From NCBI GenBank assembly GCA_947172415.1, contig OX359189.1, positions 2,688,501 through 2,752,500 on the forward strand: 64,000 bases of DNA, written 5' to 3'. Positions within the stretch are counted from its first letter, which is position 1. Each line of letters starts with the position of its first letter. The translations under genes and the position numbers were made by a program. Shown here in pieces: positions 30,743-43,000 of the stretch. This DNA comes from Chondrosia reniformis. Its lineage: Eukaryota > Porifera > Demospongiae > Chondrillida > Chondrillidae. The notes beneath the pieces are model-generated. The model saw only the letters and a program-made list of their open reading frames with translations. It was not told the origin of the DNA and did no database searches.

Positions 30743-33700
30743 ATGTCTATTGAAGCATTGACAGAGGAGCTAATAGTAAGTCGAACAAAGAGCATTTTTG
30801 CATAACACACATTCAGATTTTAATATATTTCAGCGGGTTTCTGTTTACTTTCTGTTTTGTCATACAAACACTGACTTTAATAGATGACTTTCGCTTTATA
30901 ATTTGTTGCTCTCTTGTAGCGTGATGGAAGCAATCTTCTCTCTGCCAACAAACCTTTCCCAGCTCCAACCCTTTTGAATCAGACTACCATTCTAGGACTC
31001 ACGGGTGCTTTTCTATTTTGGCTTGACCTGTACCTTATCTTACTGATATTCAACTCAAAGAGGAGCCCAGAATGGAACTGTCGACTCTGCACTCTCTTTC
31101 ACGGATTGGTCTCCGCCTTCCTTTCCTTTGTCTCGTGTTTCTGGTTGGGTCCCTGGCCATTCAGCCACATTGCTCAACCCTGTAACAACTTTCAGTTGGC
31201 CATCATCCTTATCAGTCTTGGATACTTCCTGTTTGACTTTAGCTGGTGTATCTGGAGCAACTCTGAAGGTCCAATCATGCTCCTTCATCACATGTTCTCC
31301 ATCAGCGGGTTCATACTGGTGCTGTGTACGGGACGATATGGCTCTGAAATAGTGGCCACGCTGGGAGGCAGTGAAGTCACAAATCCCTTCTTGCAAGGAA
31401 GGTATGTGCCCTTAACCTTACAAATAAGATAGTTAGGTAGGACCCACTGTATCCAGTACTTTTTGGGTCGGTTGTCCAAACCGGACATTGCAATCGGTAA
31501 TTGGTTAGCACTCACGACTACCATTTGAGCAAACTTTCCCACTAGAATGATGTCACCATGCAGCGATAACCTTTTACTGATTATTGATTGCAATGTCTGG
31601 TCTGGACAACCGACCCAAAAAGTACTGTATAACATGCACACGTGTACATGGTATGGATGTGGTGGCTACATACAAATAAACTAACACACCACTTTCCAAC
31701 ATGCTACATCTACTTTAGAATAAAAGACCTATAGGGAACTAAGCCTAGTGAGAGCTTTGGATGAGGATTCAAGAGTTTTTTTCCTTCTACTTCTCTTCTT
31801 CTTCTTCTACATACATGTCTTCTGAGTGACCATCATCACTTTTTAAACAGGTTAGTTTAAATTTTGAATGTTTTGACCCGTGGATCTTCATCAGCTTTAC
31901 CTTCTCATTGGGACATTCCACGTATTCTCTGTTGCATTCATCGATTTGGTTAATACCTATTTTTAGCTATCAACTTTAACATGTAATTTAGTAATTACTT
32001 TTTTTAATTTCATAGGTCTTTATCAGCCAATTTAACTGATAAAGACCTAATACATATGCATCTTTTTGTGTAGAAAACACAAAAATGAATTTTAGTGTAA
32101 CACTGTTGATTTTGTTTGCTGTTGTCTACTTTCCTCCACCTTTGTACCAAAGCCTAGTTGTTAGCTAAAGACTATATGAATGGAGTACTTTCTTCATCTG
32201 TGACTGAACGTCTAAGTTTATTTCATGCAGTTACAATCACTGTGGTATTCAAAACCATCTGAAAATTCTGTCTGTCAGAGCAAATGGAATGTGTTTTGAT
32301 TAGTGACTTTGTTGGCTTCTCTAATTATATGTGTTGTGTGTAATGCTAAATGTTTATGTTCAGATAATATAGAAAATGTCTTAGCCTAAATACGTACTAG
32401 CAACTGTTGTACACTGTGTTCAGAGGAAATACACTGTATACTGTACCTCGTTAATGTAACCTAGCTGTGCATTGTGTGTGCATTGTGTGTGCATTGTGTG
32501 TGCATTGTGTGTGCATTGTGTGTGCATTGTGTGTGCATTGTGTGTGCATTGTGTGTGCATTGTGTGTGCATTGTGTGTGCATTGTGTGTGCATTGTGTGT
32601 GCATTGTGTGTGCATTGTGCGTGCTAAGGGGATACACACTACAGAGAATGACACACAACTACGTACTTCTATACAAAACAGCTAATCCTGGAGGTTGTCG
32701 GTGCCTCTTGTTATAGTGAGGCAAGTCTGGCTACAGTGATAGTTATGTTTGTTATATGATTATCACAAGGTGATCTTTAATTCAGTTTCATATTCAGTTT
32801 TAGTAAATAAGGAAAAGCCTTTCATTATGTTTGTTATGTCTGTATGTGTAAATTGTAGGATAGCTGTTTAGTACCAATGACAACACCCTTCCTGGGCTGA
32901 AGCGAGTGTCATTTTGCCAAATCACTTCCTGTCCTGACCAAATAAATCAGCTTGTTGATCCCCTCCCCAATATGGCCGTCTCTAACTTCTAAACAGCACT
33001 CTAGCTTTGCCTGCCTAACGAACATCCCTGAAATGTGGGCACCTCGCAGATTTGGATGTTTTTTGATGTACGTATGGGTGCTACTCTCCTAATATAAAAT
33101 TACCCCTGCAATAGGGATTCCCCTACAATTAGTACACCCTAGGTGTTCCCCAAGGAGGTGTCCAGATTAAGGAGTTCCTCTGTATACTGACTCTTTAATC
33201 CTGGCTGAACCATAACAGTTTCACACGAGTGTATGTACGATACATACCTACGTATGTATGTAGTACGTATTCTCTGGTTCTGAAAACCTGTTTATATAGC
33301 ATTTTGTCTATATACTTTAAGATATTAGACAGAATTATGTACAAATGTAGGTGACTCCATAGTTATAATCCTTACACAGTAGACACTGAGAGTATACGTA
33401 ATTTGTATGTATTGTTGACTTTGCTGAATACCACCAAATGCTAACCATTACTCATAGTTTCATCATTTGACTCTGGATTTCACCCCACCCACTCATATCT
33501 CCTGAGGCAAAGGCGGAACCGAGGTTTGCTTGATGGGAACTGGACTCTCCCCTTAGCCACTCAAAGATGGTCGAACCATAGACAGCTGTTTCGTCCTTAT
33601 TGGAATTCATCAGTATGGCATACGATGGAAGTTTTCAGTGGCTATCTGCTGATAAGTAATCCCAAAAGCTAAAAAAGCTTGTGGTTTCCTTATCAGCAGA

Positions 33701-36700
33701 TAAGGGATACAGCCAAAGTGTGGCTAATTACTAAATAAGAAATAGGGTAAAATGCAGAATCCCCTATTCTTCCCATTACTCATAGGATGGGTGTGGATAT
33801 GTACTCTTAAGAAGTGTGTTGTACACAGGTACTGTACGTATGTGCTGTTTAATGTGGTCAGTTAGGGACCAGCTGAACTTGGCCTTATTAGAGTGGTGGC
33901 TGCATTATAGAAAGCCTTACGATTTTGCTGGTCCTATTATATGTACGTATGGCCCAGTGTATATGTGTATACGATTTTGGTGGGACTTTAAGAACCAACT
34001 GTAATTTGGAGGTGACCACTAACACATGTTTTGCTGTACCTCCATATGCTAACATTACTTATAGGACATGATGTACAGTATATAGGAATGCACTTCTAGC
34101 AAGTATACGTATATGTATGTACGTATCTCCACTTTGGAGAGGATGAGTATATATGATGAGTGTATAATTTTATAGAGTATGCTTAAAAAGAAAATGAATA
34201 AATTAGTTTTGTAATTGGATCTTTTTATATATTGCCCAATTTCATATATACGTATTAGGAATAATTGATGTTTATATTGTAATCACATTATTTAAATGCC
34301 TCTTTTCCAAGGGAGTTAGTTGCACTGTGCCTACGTATATATGCAATGAGTGTTGTATGAAAATGGCCAATCATTAAAATTATCACACCAACCCATTTCA
34401 TTGGAATAGGATTTTGTCATCCCAACCAATATGACTTTCATTGGTCTGGTGTAATAATTCCAGTAGTTCTCTTCATAAGATTGTAATGCATACTTCTGTC
34501 CACATCTACTGTTCTCTAGTATAATGGAGTTAGCTTAAATGAGGACGCTGTATTATTATTGCTTCCTTTCTTAATATGGTGATCTTATCAATGTTAGCAA
34601 TATCTCTCCAAATCATTACAATGCATCTTATAAGGATTGGTCACACTGGACTGAAAGATATAGTTTAAGACTTAAATTAATCCATTGTACGTATTTAGTC
34701 ATATTAGGAACCTTATTTACTAATACAATGATTATCAGCTTATTCTGATACAAATAAAAATCATTTGCTAATTAGCATGAATTTTATTCTTATCAGAGAG
34801 GAAACATGAATGGAGCATTGCTGTGCCAATTGTAGCTTTATACCAATGGTGGTCATAATCATTGTAAATAATTCCATATAGTTTCAATATAATTCCATAT
34901 AGTTTCAATATCACTTCAGTTATTCATATCAAGTTATGATATCGAGAAATCAAAAGTCTTGTTTTAGTTGGATAAATTTGATGTGAAACTTCAATCAGGA
35001 GGAGTTTTGACTTAATAGTACGTATGTACTCGTATGTACTGCATGTAGTTACGTAGTACCTGTTTAAGGTGTAATTGACTGCTTGATAAGAGATTAAATG
35101 GTGACATATTAATTATATATGGTATAGAGTGCCTCATCCATTAGTATACCTCCAAGATTGAACCTAGTACCTCCAAGATTGAACCTAGTACCTCCAAGTT
35201 TGAACCTAGTACCTCCAAATTTGAACCTAGTACCTCCAAGTTTGAACCTAGTACCTCCAAGTTTGAACCTAGTACCTCCAAATTTGAGCCTAGTACCTCC
35301 AAGTTTGAGCCTAGTACCTCCAAGTTTGAGCCTAGTACCTCCAAGTTTGAGCCTAGTACCTCCAAGTTTGAGCCTAGTACCTCCAAGTTTGAGCCTAGTA
35401 CCTCCAAATTTGAGCCTAGTACCTCCAAGGTGGATCATAAGTTCATGGATCAGGGATGGCCATTAAATTTAATGAAATGTCTCATGATGTAATGTCCAAA
35501 TCTTAATGCAACTATTTACGTATCTACGACCATCAGTTCTTAATTTCCTTTGATTACAATGAAGTGAGTGTAGAATAGGGAAATCTTGAGGCCAGGCAAA
35601 AGGATCTGGCATTAGAGAAGTGTCCAGACATTTTCATTGTGTTCTTTTCTTGGAACATTTTCAGTTTAATGATCCTATAATTTAAGTGAGGTATATACGC
35701 ATGTATACATATTAATTCCTAAGGCTCCAAGACTAAGAAATCAGTATTTATAGGCTGTATATACAAAATAAAATTATGATGGATCCGCTATAGTTATTAT
35801 GCAAATCACCAAAGATGGCTACCCAGTATAAGGTCTATTGAGTAAGGAAGGACAAGCTTTAAGTTAGCAAATACATATTGCTACCATATCACTTTCAAAT
35901 ATGGTACTCACATTTGTGTTAGTGTGGTACACTTTCTATTTTCAGTGCTTGACATGTCCATTTTTTAATGATAAAACCCTCCTTGCTGCACTCCGGAGAG
36001 GGAGGCCTGCAGCTCAACACTAGCAATGCTGCCAGCCCTCAGTAGCCTTGCAATGCAGTAATATTAGGAGATATATCATGTGTTGCTATGATTATACATA
36101 TTGTAATATCCTTGCTGAATCTTTGTTGCCCGTTAGAACAAAGCTCCGGCTTGTGTTATTATCTAGATTATGTATATTTGTGTAATGAGTCGTACAGTAA
36201 ATGTAAAGTATTTGCCATAAATGCCCCAACAGCAAGCAAAGCTAACACACTTGAAATCACTTGAAATGGTCACTGAGATATTCAGATTGGTTTTGTATTA
36301 CTGTCATGAGACTGGAACTGTAATAATTTAATATTTGATTTATAAATAATTTCTATTTTTTTTTTTTTGAAGGTTCACTTAGAGAGGCTTACATTTTGGG
36401 TATATATATATACTAATTGAATACACTTCTACAGTGATCGTTAGATATTAAATGTTTCCCATCCAAACCACACCTATTACCTATTAGGAGTAAAGCATTG
36501 CAATTATGAAGGAGATAATACAATAATTTCAACAAAGCTATAAAATGTTATTCACTTGAAATGGCCGGTCGATATTCAGATTGGTTTTGTAATACTGTAA
36601 TGATGTAATGATATTCAAATTGGTTGTCCGGCCTATATACTATGTAAGTTAAGTCTTGGTGATATATTCTGTCGTATATCTCTTTCTTGTTACTTGTAGG

Positions 36701-36970
36701 TGGTTCCTTCAGCGGACTGGACACTACAATGGGAAAAAGGAGTTTCTCTTGGACTGGGCCTTTGTGATTTTATTTGGAGTGATGAGATTGGGACTTGGAA
36801 CACCACTAACTTACTTCTTCCTGACCAACCCTAATGTTATCCTCCCTGCTCGAATTGGCAGCATAGGAATTTTCAGTATTAGTTTATTATTCTTCCTACA
36901 ACTTGCACGATTTATATACAAAAAGTACATCTCCAAACAGAGAAGACAAAAGAGGAGAGAGAATAACTAG
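30743..36970 (+). CDS. TLCD5: TLC domain-containing protein 5 (TMEM136-like), three exons
   Basis: Exons 30743-30775, 30920-31401 and 36700-36970 join in phase to give 261 aa. The protein is largely hydrophobic, with about six membrane segments (for example 35-55, 70-88, 103-122, 137-150, 188-210, 226-245), and a basic C-terminus KQRRQKRRENN. The TLC hallmark is the double His in MLLHHMFSISG (134-135), and GSEVTNPFLQGRWFLQ matches the TLCD5/TMEM136 subgroup. TLC proteins act in lipid handling in ER or plasma membranes; the substrate of TLCD5 is not known to me. Intron 2 is 5.3 kb and carries several repeats. It starts head to head with PSMC4. Confidence 0.9.
31454..31627. mobile_element. 174-bp MITE with CAGTACTTTTTGGGTCGG TIRs
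   Basis: Terminal inverted repeats of about 40 bp (CAGTACTTTTTGGGTCGGTT...GACATTGCAATC) with few mismatches, at the start of TLCD5 intron 2. Confidence 0.85.
32467..32620. repeat. 11-bp tandem repeat (GCATTGTGTGT)n, about 14 copies
   Basis: Near-perfect copies inside TLCD5 intron 2. The open frames across it in several frames come from the repeat and are not genes. Confidence 0.95.
33470..33730. repeat. Dispersed repeat, CCACCCACTCATATCTCCTGA family and partner
   Basis: The first part resembles the foldback element at 44305-44501 and the second part resembles 45140-45370 (AGCTAAAAAAGCTTGTGGTT with flanks). Both second-part copies contain a local inverted repeat around AAAGCTTG. Confidence 0.65.
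34800..34950 (+). repeat. Decayed tRNA-derived SINE copy
   Basis: GGAGCATTGCTGTGCCAATT with GTAGCTTTATACCAATGGTG matches the head of the SINE at 42608, but the promoter boxes are diverged. TLCD5 intron 2. Confidence 0.5.
35147..35428. repeat. 21-bp tandem repeat, about 13 copies
   Basis: The unit is GTACCTCCAAGTTTGAACCT then A. The first half of the array has GAACCTA and the second half GAGCCTA. In TLCD5 intron 2; the open frames through it are repeat artefacts. Confidence 0.95.
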
Positions 36971-37514
36971 TACCACATATCCTAAGAATATTTCATAATC
37001 ACAAATCTATACATGATGTGCATGAATAATCATTTGTAACTTACAATAATATTAATATAATATTTACAATTAACTTTTGTAAATGGATATTCCAACTTTT
37101 GTAATTACAAGATACGTATTATACAATCACTTATTTTGTAAATTTGATCAGCAGTTCAGAAATCAGCTATCTAGATCTACCTATTCAAACTGAATGATAA
37201 AATCCTTATAAGTTATGGGATGGTATACAATTTTTGCAAATTTAGTAGTTGCCGTAAAATCGTTTTGATTGCCATGCACAAATACGTATAGACGTCCATT
37301 TGCAGCCATGATGAATCTAATTATGCGGTTACCAAATGAATGACATTAATAGCCTAGGAGACACCCAAATAAGGCAACCTACCACTTCCGAATACCATTG
37401 AAGGACTTCAGTAGGAACGTTGAATTTCTCTCCTACGTAGAGTACCTGCGCAAAGCAGTTGTGTCGTCTAAGTACGAGAACTGGAACCAGAACGTTACAT
37501 TGAAAGTCAATAAA
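36971..37514. other. Spacer between TLCD5 and the WH1-domain gene
   Basis: Contains the 3' flank of TLCD5 and the presumed promoter and leader of the next gene. The frame of that gene is open upstream to 37398 but only from a TTG, so I treat this stretch as untranslated. Confidence 0.4.
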
Positions 37515-38633
37515 ATGAGTACGGTTGAACCCGTTTCTGACGATAATGTCTTGGAGCGAAGTGCTACTACAATACTGAGTAGGGATTTGCTGGATAAAGT
37601 AAAATTTAATTTCAGCAGTAGAAATGCCGAGTCTTTAGTGAGTAGTTGTAGAGCTCATATATTTGTATCAGCGCTGCATTCAGAGCCATCAGACCTTGCG
37701 AGAATGGAATGGAAATATGTCCTTACCGGAATTACAGCTTTACTACGAAATAAAGTTTACGGCAAGAAGAGTATATTAGACAGCTGGCAGACGTCTCTCT
37801 GCCTTGTTGATATGACATTCGGCATAACAGTGTGGACGGGCATCCTCAGCACTGACTGCTCGTATTCTGTGATCGGAGACCGCTTTCACGTATTCGAACT
37901 CTCTGAAGTCCAAGGACTTATGGGAATTTTGTTTGAATCGGAAGTCGTGGCGGCCGAATTTCAAGCTACCTATCACAAGTGGTTTAGAGAACGCAGCGGT
38001 GGAGATAAAAAAGAGAAGACGAAAGATTTATCTGCATTGGTACCGCGTTTCACTCGAGAAATGATATCTAAACCATGTAATTTCCAGCATATCTCCGGCA
38101 GTCAGGCGTTGGAACAAATACTAGACGTGGAAAAGGTGAAATCAGATGTCTGTCTTAAAATCAAAAGCATAGGACCAGCCAAGGAAGGTGTTGATGCACC
38201 ACAGGATAAAAAGAAGAAAGTATCACGATCCTCGACACTAACAGGGGCATCCTATGAGGGATTCCCCATCCCTATTCCAAGTGTACCAAAACACAGACTT
38301 GCAGCGTCTTTGAGAAGAGCACGCAGTGATGCTAATGTAGCAGACTATGATGACCCAAATGGCCACATCCAGGGACCCCTGGCCGGGAGCCTTGTTCAAC
38401 AACCTGTAGCGGTAAGTGGGGATAGTGAGGACAGTGCCATTACCTCATTGTCTGGTGAGGGGGACTTGGAAGAGAACCATGACTGGCTTAATGATGTGTT
38501 AAAATCTGTCTCGCTTGACGCTGATATAGAGCCAACTTGGCAGGCCTTAACTCCTGAAGACTTCCAACGTACCTTTGTCTATTCCACTATGCCCAGAAAT
38601 AAAAGGCGATCACCCTCTGACCATACCAACTAA
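37515..38633 (+). CDS. WH1/EVH1 domain protein with CRIB-like motif, no visible VCA module
   Basis: Intronless frame of 372 aa from an ATG at 37515 (MSTVEPVSDD). Residues about 45-158 resemble the WH1 domain of WASP-family proteins: CRAHIFVSAL, then VLTGITALLRN, SLCLVDMTFGITVW, RFHVFELSEVQGLMGILF and EAxxF-like AAEFQ. ISKPCNFQHISG (184-195) resembles a CRIB motif (ISxPxxFxHxxH), but it stops before the VGxD part. A basic patch DKKKKVSR and a Ser-rich region follow. It ends ...MPRNKRRSPSDHTN without WH2 repeats or an acidic Trp tail. A WASP-like adaptor that cannot itself activate Arp2/3 is a reasonable inference. The WH1 call is fairly firm; the CRIB call is tentative. Confidence 0.72.
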   Translation: MSTVEPVSDDNVLERSATTILSRDLLDKVKFNFSSRNAESLVSSCRAHIFVSALHSEPSDLARMEWKYVLTGITALLRNKVYGKKSILDSWQTSLCLVDMTFGITVWTGILSTDCSYSVIGDRFHVFELSEVQGLMGILFESEVVAAEFQATYHKWFRERSGGDKKEKTKDLSALVPRFTREMISKPCNFQHISGSQALEQILDVEKVKSDVCLKIKSIGPAKEGVDAPQDKKKKVSRSSTLTGASYEGFPIPIPSVPKHRLAASLRRARSDANVADYDDPNGHIQGPLAGSLVQQPVAVSGDSEDSAITSLSGEGDLEENHDWLNDVLKSVSLDADIEPTWQALTPEDFQRTFVYSTMPRNKRRSPSDHTN

Positions 38634-40034
38634 CCAATTGCCAATTAAGAAAAAGAATAATTTCTCCTACCTCTTTTTATCAGAAAATTTTAGACTGCAA
38701 TCTGTATATACTGCTAATTAAAAATTTTCATTAGCTTTCTTGCTTAACCATTCTATATCTTATCGCTTAGTATATGTTGTTGCATTTTGTAAGTATTTTT
38801 CCTGTCAAGTTTGATTTGTGAGTGAATCATTTGTTTGTATAACATAATTACCTATAGATCGGTTCTCTTGACCATCTCATTATAGAGCTAACATTTGCCC
38901 ATGCAACTTACTCAACAGTTTACCATTTAGGAAGTTAACCACAAAATGTTCATTTTGTTCCGTTTAACTATTTCACTGCTTTTAGTAACAATTAATGGAC
39001 ATTTCCTAGTCTTCTGTGATTGTAACGTGATTGCATTGGTGATGACCTACTAGCTATTGTGTGTATATACAATGTAGACAGAAAAATTTAAGAAGCCCCA
39101 GCTTTCAATGAATCTTTATCTGTACTCATTCTCCATATAGGTTCAACCCCATTAATTGGATTCCCTCAAATGTACATTCCATGCTGTCAAAAGACTTAAT
39201 GTCAGTGTGTTCATACACATGTATACATTAAGCTTTCCTATGTGCTACCAATTGTGTATGTCTCTACTCTTCTCTAATATTTAACAACATTTGCACAGTT
39301 TATATATACGTATATATGTTTTCCTTTGCACACTCGTTTGTATTACATTATTGTACATAATGTTATCGTGTAAAGGATGTCAAAGGAATATGTACACTTT
39401 TTGACTTCATGCGTGTATGAACACACCGTACGTACTAACATATATACAATTAAATGTATATATGAGAATTATCACTCAGAATGTGTTTGGGAAATATTGC
39501 TATATGGAGTTTTGACAGCATAATCTGTACAGTGCTCAGGGATATACCATATGGTTTAACATTTGTATAATATGTGTTTACTTATGTGTTATAACACGTT
39601 TTAGTGCTTAGTTGACAACAAATGGTGTATTTTTGTATGAAATGACTTATTAATTGCCCCCAGTTTTGGCAGTTGTCAAAGATTGATGTACCTTGTGTGG
39701 TGTAAATATGACTGCTATTATAATACTTATGTATATATATTTTCTTAATGAGTATATGGTTTAACATAAGAGAGCTACGTATGTATATACATATATACAA
39801 AAACTGATGCATACTGAATATTTATATATATGCATCGGAATATTTATACCACCATCGAATTTGAATCTGCATTCAATACTGTCAATTCAAACCTTTTAAA
39901 ATGAAAATGTACATACAAACACTATAATACAAAGTGCATACCAGCAGTCAGTATACACACACATTGTGTGCGTGTACATATAAATTAGTTTTGTGAGAGA
40001 ACCGTATGTGTTTGTGTTGCAAAGAGTTTTGAGA
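38634..40034. other. Spacer between convergent WH1 gene and USP gene
   Basis: Mostly AT-rich 3' flank. It holds a probable foldback element at about 39171-39530 and short (TA) and (TACG) runs. No coding frame was recognised. Confidence 0.45.
39171..39530. mobile_element. Probable foldback element between convergent genes
   Basis: TGTACATTCCATGCTGTCAA at the left is matched, imperfectly, by the inverted right end TTGACAGCATAATCTGTAC. An inner pair (GTGTGTTCATACAC and its inverse) also matches. Confidence 0.5.
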
Positions 40035-43000
40035 TTATTTCCGATGGTAGAATAATACATATGCTTGAGAGCTGATTATAGTATTATTGTAATCCACTGC
40101 TCGATATGGAGACACCCTGCAAGCAAGCAAGCATAAAGATGTATGTATACTGTACGGGTCCTGTGACACCACAGTGTTTGGAGGTGTGTAGACATTTCTG
40201 GTATGCATTTTCAGCTTTAAAGGCTTCATATATATGCACAATGAAACACACAACATGTGTAGATAATGAAACCACAAGTAAACAACTAAGAGGAAATTGA
40301 ACATATTTAGCTCCATACATTTGAGTATATATGTACTTACAACAAATGAGACACATATACAAGTGGCAGCCACAGCACACTATATATAGGATGCTACATT
40401 ATGCTAACAACACAAGACTATGGGATATACACTCCTAAATACCACTTTACACTATAATGATTGTCCTTGTGTAACTCAAGACCATTCAGTAAATTTCATA
40501 TAATGCATGTTTCTTCACATCTAACACACCATTCTTAACTACTTTAGTGTAAAAGGCCTAACCTAGTGAGAGCTTTGGATAGAAGAGTTTTCTCCTCCAT
40601 CGATCATCTTCTCCACTGAGCCATAAACAAAACAACCACATACGTATACGTAAAACACAAACTGTGCCATTGTTGACAGTTATTGCTCATGTACAAGCCA
40701 GTTTTTATGCAGACATAAGGCAATTGATAAACAAGTTGTTATTAAAAGGTGGGCAGGTAAGAATGGTAAAGCACTTTCTTGGGATTGCTGAAATGTTTAA
40801 AAGTCTATAACTAAATAAAACTTGCATATAGTAGCTATAAGTAACTAAAAAAAAGACTATGAAAGTCTTCATTTTAGGATAAATGTGGCCCTTTCATAAT
40901 GCAAAGATGTCGAGGATAGTGAATATACATATATAAGAGTAAAAAGAAAGTACATTACAATAACATTAGATACTTTTAATATTCAGTTTTAAAATGCTGT
41001 TTTGGACAAAGTAAGTTAAGAAATAAGAAATGCCAAAGTTTGGCTTCACCTAATATACACAGCATTATAGAATGTACCCAGGAGGTCAGCTGGCGCTACT
41101 GTAGGATCACCAAAGTCATGTTTTCAAAGCTTTTAGAATGTTATGTTTTCCATAATAGATTATGCTTAGTCTTTTCTGATGAAGATAGACAATACCGATA
41201 CACATGCACTTCTAAGGCGCCTGTTTAGATGATGCTGTAAAATCCTTACTATTTCAATCGTGAGATACTTAATACTGTAAACTTTGGGTTGCCTGGGCAA
41301 CCAGAAAGCAGGTTTATAGCTAAGAAAATCCATTACACTCATTTCCTACAACTATAGCAATTCACTTAACAATTGGGAAGGTACGTATAAGGAAATGTGA
41401 ACTATACTATAACGGTATTGGTACATTACCCAGCCAGTAGGAATAAGTAGGGATACATCTTCAGATGTAAAACCTACCTACCTATATCTATATCTTCAGA
41501 TGGACTGAGGTATAGCAATAGTTGTATACACAGATGAAAAGATGATTTTGAATTGGCACTTCACTTACACTTCTACATTCATATATTCCACTTCCAACAA
41601 CTCAGTCACATTCACAATCAAAAACATGTACACTCTATGTACATATATACATGCATACATACGTACATATTGGTGGTGCATAACTCACTGGGAATCATTG
41701 AAGGTGAACCACTTCTTTGATTTTACATGTTTGCATGTAGCCGTGTAATGTCCCCCATAAGCAGTTCCAGAGTGATTAGATATTGCATACAAGCAGTAAA
41801 TTTCAGGAACTACAACCAAAAATGGATAAAATGACATAGCATCCCATCCCATCCCACCCCACCCCATCCCATCCCATCCCATCCCATCCCACCCCACCCC
41901 ACCCCACCCCATCCCATCCCACCCCACCCCACCCCACCCCACCCCATCCCACCCCACCCCATTATGCTTGAGAGGGGGTCCGTCTAGACCTGGTTATGTA
42001 CATGTCCAGAAGCAATTACTCGTGTGCTGGGTAAAGGAAGGATCAGAATAAACAAACTAATTCCTATACACATATACGTACGTACGTTCATACGTACGTA
42101 TGTATATATGAATACTTCATTTTCTAATTAGAGTTTGTTGTGTATTGATTATTAAACAGGTTTGATGTAAGCACTCCTATGAGATACAATTAAGCACTTC
42201 ATCCAATAAGTGCACAGTGTGACTGACACCAAATCACTCCAGCTCTATTTTCCTGTATGTATATGGATGGATGGCTGGCTTGTAGTCAAAGTAGCCACTT
42301 GGCTGCCAATACCCGTACCATACATGACTATCATAGGGATTGTACATGTACTACACAAGTATCGTACACATATTGGTGTAGGCATATGTGATATATGTAT
42401 ATATGTATACGTATATACGTATGTACAATGCATATGTACGTATATACACTAATTGACTATGTAATACAGCAATAAGTATTTGTTTACTTATATTCTAATA
42501 ATTAAACACAAATCCTCTTGATTACCAGCTTATTCTAATGAAGAGAATCACCACTAATTACTGAATTACATACTTCTTTGTAGTTAGTATAGGAGGGGAA
42601 ATATAAGGGAAGCATTATTGTGGCAATTGTAGCTCAGTGACAGAACACTGGTGGTCATAACTATTTGTCCTGGATTAGATTCCTGCTCATTGATTCTTTC
42701 ACTCTTCATGATGTTTTGGAATGATTATAATTACTTGTGGTTTGTTTATCACTTTGATTATTCATATATGTACATGTGAACAAAGAATTCAAGCTCTACT
42801 GAATACAGATTGATTACAATGTGTGGCATAGCCTTTAAAAATCATTAGTCTTCATATGTACGTACATACATGTACGTACATATGTCTAAAGATTATGTGT
42901 ATATAAAGCTTAGATGGGTCAAATACCATTAAACTTAGACTTAGTGTATACAAGGGGATTACATAACCAGAAGGAAAGACCCTTTGATGAAAGGCAACCA

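Noticed and set aside
32451..32716. Cys/His-rich repetitive frames on both strands
   Set aside because: Pure product of the 11-bp repeat; no start context, domain or splice support, and open in several frames.
41040..41228. Possible terminal USP exon near 41100
   Set aside because: On the minus strand an acceptor-like site is present, but the frame hits a stop or gives no USP similarity. The exon at 40035-40116 supplies the expected QAYVLFY ending in the right phase.
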